Assembly (NCBI GenBank): GCA_015698045.1
Contig: BLAL01000242.1
Span: 811,001 to 875,000 of the forward strand
Source of the DNA: Rhizophagus clarus
Taxonomy: Eukaryota > Glomeromycota > Glomeromycetes > Glomerales > Glomeraceae
DNA: 64,000 nucleotides
Direction of reading: 5' to 3'
Positions 61,980 through 64,000 of this stretch are shown here, piece after piece. Under the pieces are notes generated by a model. That model saw nothing but the letters and a program-made list of their open reading frames with translations, had not been told where the DNA came from and did no database searches. Made by a program: the position numbers and the translations under genes. Each line of letters opens with the position of its first letter. Position 1 is the stretch's first letter.

Positions 61980-63607
61980 CTAACACAACATACTTATATC
62001 AAATTTATTACTAGGATATTCTTTATTCTGTTCCAAGCTAGAGGAGTCAATGGAAATGAGGGTGCTACAAAGCGACATTTGCTGAAGACTTGCTGTGGTA
62101 TCCCTATCCAGCAGTTGTTCCCTCCATTGTTTTTCTTGTTCCTCGCTTATAAGTGGCATAATCCTATAAACGTCTTCATTGTACACCACAGAGGGGTCCA
62201 AATCTTTCAATTTGTCGAAAATTTCATCGGAAGTTGGACGTTTCGAAGGCTCAGAGTCACAACACTGCTCCATTAATTTTCTGTAGAACTGTGGCGTATA
62301 TCGTGGAACGTGCGGCTCCCTTCAATTATTGCTATTATCAGACCCAAATCCTGTCGTTCGCCAAAGAAAGGCGGCTTGCCAGTTAGTAGTTCATACATTA
62401 CCATCCCAAAGCCATATATATCAGATGCCTTGGTATGTTTACGTCCCCTTAGCACTTCTGGGGCCATAAATGGCAAAACTCCATATATTCCGTTATCTAA
62501 AGAACTCTTGTCTGCAGGGGTACACAAACCGAAGTCCGAAATAACGCGGTGTAACTCCCACCTAGTAGTGCTAGAGAAATTTTTTTGCATTATAGTAGGT
62601 GTATCTCCCCCCCGATTAGAACATTACCAAAGTGTAGGTCCCGATGGCAATAACCGCTTCGGTGGATAGTTCTTAGGCTGTAATTCAGGTTCCTAATGAA
62701 TTCAAACACATACAATCCAAACGACAATCCCTTTTTTTTGTACAATTCATTGTCGGCAATTTCTCGCATAGCTCGTCTCATATCGCCATACTTGTTGTAC
62801 TCAATTACCATCCCATAACCTTGTGTTGCGCTGTCAAATGTTAGTCCGTAAATGCGACTAACATCAGCTTTTGAGCCCAAGCGCAAATTATACGAGACCT
62901 ACAATAGCGTCAGAACAAATAGCAACGAGTGTCCACCAGCGGGTTATCGTAAAAACAAATATCATGAAGAAAAGTCGTCAGTTCACGTACAGAGCATATA
63001 TTCGTAAAGTGTGGGGATTACCATAAAATAAGAGACACTCACTTCGGTTAAAAAGTCCGTACTTTGACTAGACCCGCCTTTTAGCTTTTTGATAACTACC
63101 TTAGTAGGTCCCCACCTATCCGGACATTTGTTGATGTGGTCCCACCCTGGAGTCTTGAGCGGACCATCTTGTCAAGTAGCGACATAAACGACTCCATACG
63201 CTCCTTCTCCAATCTTCTCTACGTCAACAAAGTTGGAATACTCGATCCATTCCATCAGCTCGTCAATTTCATTTGCATTTAACTGCGAGTCTTGGATAAG
63301 CTTGTCGACTTCAAAGTCGCCACTTTTCCAGTTTTCGAAATTGTCTCGCCATAGTTCTTTGTTAATTGGTGTACAATAATGCCAACCATTGTGTAGGTTG
63401 TCCTTGTTACAGATAGCGCAAATACATCCCCATGTATGCGGATAATCATGTCTATCGGTATAGTGGAAACGTTTACAAGTGACGCACACACAGGGACCAG
63501 TATGCATTTTTTCGCAGTATTTGCATTCCTTAGCTCGAGCTAGCCGTGTAGGTCCCGATGGACTAGACTCGTCCCATGACGGTAACGCAAAAAAAGCTGC
63601 GAACAAT
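61980..63607 (-). pseudogene. TKL-like protein kinase domain, three lesions
   Basis: The exon from about 63607 holds a Cys-rich region (ECKYCEKMHTGPCVCVTC, CICAICNKDN), then FENWKSGDFEVDKLIQDSQL, the linker typical of Rhizophagus TKL kinases, and the glycine loop IGEGAYGVVYVAT. TGA at 63172-63174 replaces the usual Trp. After it come PTKVVIKKLKGG (ATP lysine) and a GTGAGT donor; a 144-bp intron (62899-63042) follows. The next exon has VIEYNKYGDM and YCHRDLHFGNVL (HRD loop). A 7-base G run (62607-62613 on plus as C) shifts the frame before VISDFGLC (DFG), and then FMAPEVLRGRKHTKASDIYG. A further shift near 62320 precedes RKLMEQCCDSEPSKRPTS. The fold is complete, but the gene is broken three times. 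Confidence 0.85.
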
Positions 63608-63633
63608 AGATAATAGTTAATGCCTCGGTGCGC

Positions 63634-64000
63634 TTAAAACATATTTCGTAAGAAGCTCCAACCTCCTTCTGGCACATAAACACGCTGTCCTGGTATGGCG
63701 ATATTCACACTTGTTTCGAAATTTGGTATGCGAATATTTGTTTGGCTTACGAAGGTTTCCTTTGGAAGATTAGCAACCATAACGTGAATATAGCCGGAAA
63801 TAGGTTCTTCGTCCGGCCAATATTCTTGAATACTTCGTGTCATAGAAAGGACTACTTTTTCTTTCTCGTCGATGGCCCGGATATCAATATCTTGGATTTT
63901 GACATATTGGAGGTGTTCGTTTTCTATGGCGACTTTCCACATCGTAGGAACAGTATATGGTGGGTCGAACCTGGGAGATTTTGCCCTCTGGATTGCACTA
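63634..64000 (-). CDS. Crinkler-type (CRN) N-terminal domain, cut by the window edge
   Basis: The frame is open from the window end: AKSPRFDPPYTVPTMWKVAI, then IDEKEKVVLSMTRSIQEYWP and SGYIHVMVANLP, closing RNMF at a stop 63634-63636. The K.P.FD....LWKV pattern and the '..YWPDEEP..GYIHVMV' block match the ubiquitin-like header of Crinkler effectors, known in oomycetes and Glomeromycotina. A CRN header joined to a kinase would fit this family. An intron with GTTCGCAG acceptor at about 63600 could link it to the kinase exon, but the donor is uncertain. The start lies beyond position 64000. Confidence 0.7.
   Translation of the reverse strand, partial: SAIQRAKSPRFDPPYTVPTMWKVAIENEHLQYVKIQDIDIRAIDEKEKVVLSMTRSIQEYWPDEEPISGYIHVMVANLPKETFVSQTNIRIPNFETSVNIAIPGQRVYVPEGGWSFLRNMF

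Overview
ORGANISM. The window is very AT-rich eukaryotic DNA with short spliced introns (about 70-145 bp, GT..AG), dense transposable elements, an HMG-box relic, and a Crinkler-type N-terminus beside a TKL-like kinase. That combination fits the genome of an arbuscular mycorrhizal fungus (Glomeromycotina, Rhizophagus-like). The organism is inferred from content, not proven.

LAYOUT. 1-2414 is host DNA with a hAT-type MITE (162-956) and a broken HMG-box gene (1688-2119). 2415-40684 is one old Ty3/gypsy element, 'A', on the minus strand. It has 456-bp LTRs and a 4-bp ATAG target duplication, and later insertions have opened it in four places. These are: (i) a second, younger Ty3/gypsy element 'B' (5559-13388, two 826-bp LTRs) in A's reverse transcriptase; (ii) a 5.25-kb hAT-like element 'X1' (15233-20486) between A's gag and protease, carrying a four-exon Myb/SANT-like gene; (iii) a 648-bp TIR element 'X2' in A's gag, itself split by a 14,215-bp Polinton/Maverick-like element (21800-36014); and (iv) a 3.1-kb hAT-like element (37474-40549) in A's 5' LTR, itself holding a 447-bp MITE. 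Removing the insertions with one copy of each target duplication leaves about 7.2 kb for A and makes its two LTRs equal in length.

THE POLINTON-LIKE ELEMENT is the most unusual content. It has 922-bp terminal inverted repeats with no difference in the stretches compared, a retroviral-type integrase and a 1,679-aa protein-primed family-B DNA polymerase. In place of a recognisable Polinton capsid, packaging ATPase and cysteine protease, it has a retrovirus-style Gag (coiled coil, CA-like region, CCHC knuckle) and an aspartic protease. These are laid out as Gag, Pro and zinc-finger frames joined by two successive -1 slippery heptamers, the second directly against the stop codon. It also encodes an F-box protein and several small proteins I do not recognise.

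40689-64000 is host DNA with more mobile elements. There are MITEs at 40885-41475, 43462-43859 (splitting a host gene) and 47309-47815 (a giant hairpin). There is an apparently intact autonomous hAT (53794-56846, three-exon 741-aa transposase, exact 8-bp duplication), an internally deleted PIF/Harbinger (57581-59681), and a repeated sequence with a Pol III A-box. The right edge holds a Crinkler N-terminus and a kinase domain broken by one nonsense codon and two frameshifts.

CONNECTIONS. Elements A and B place the same T_TTA_AAC heptamer at the gag stop, each followed by an 8-nt spacer and a stem-loop. So three gag-bearing elements in this window appear to use -1 frameshifting.
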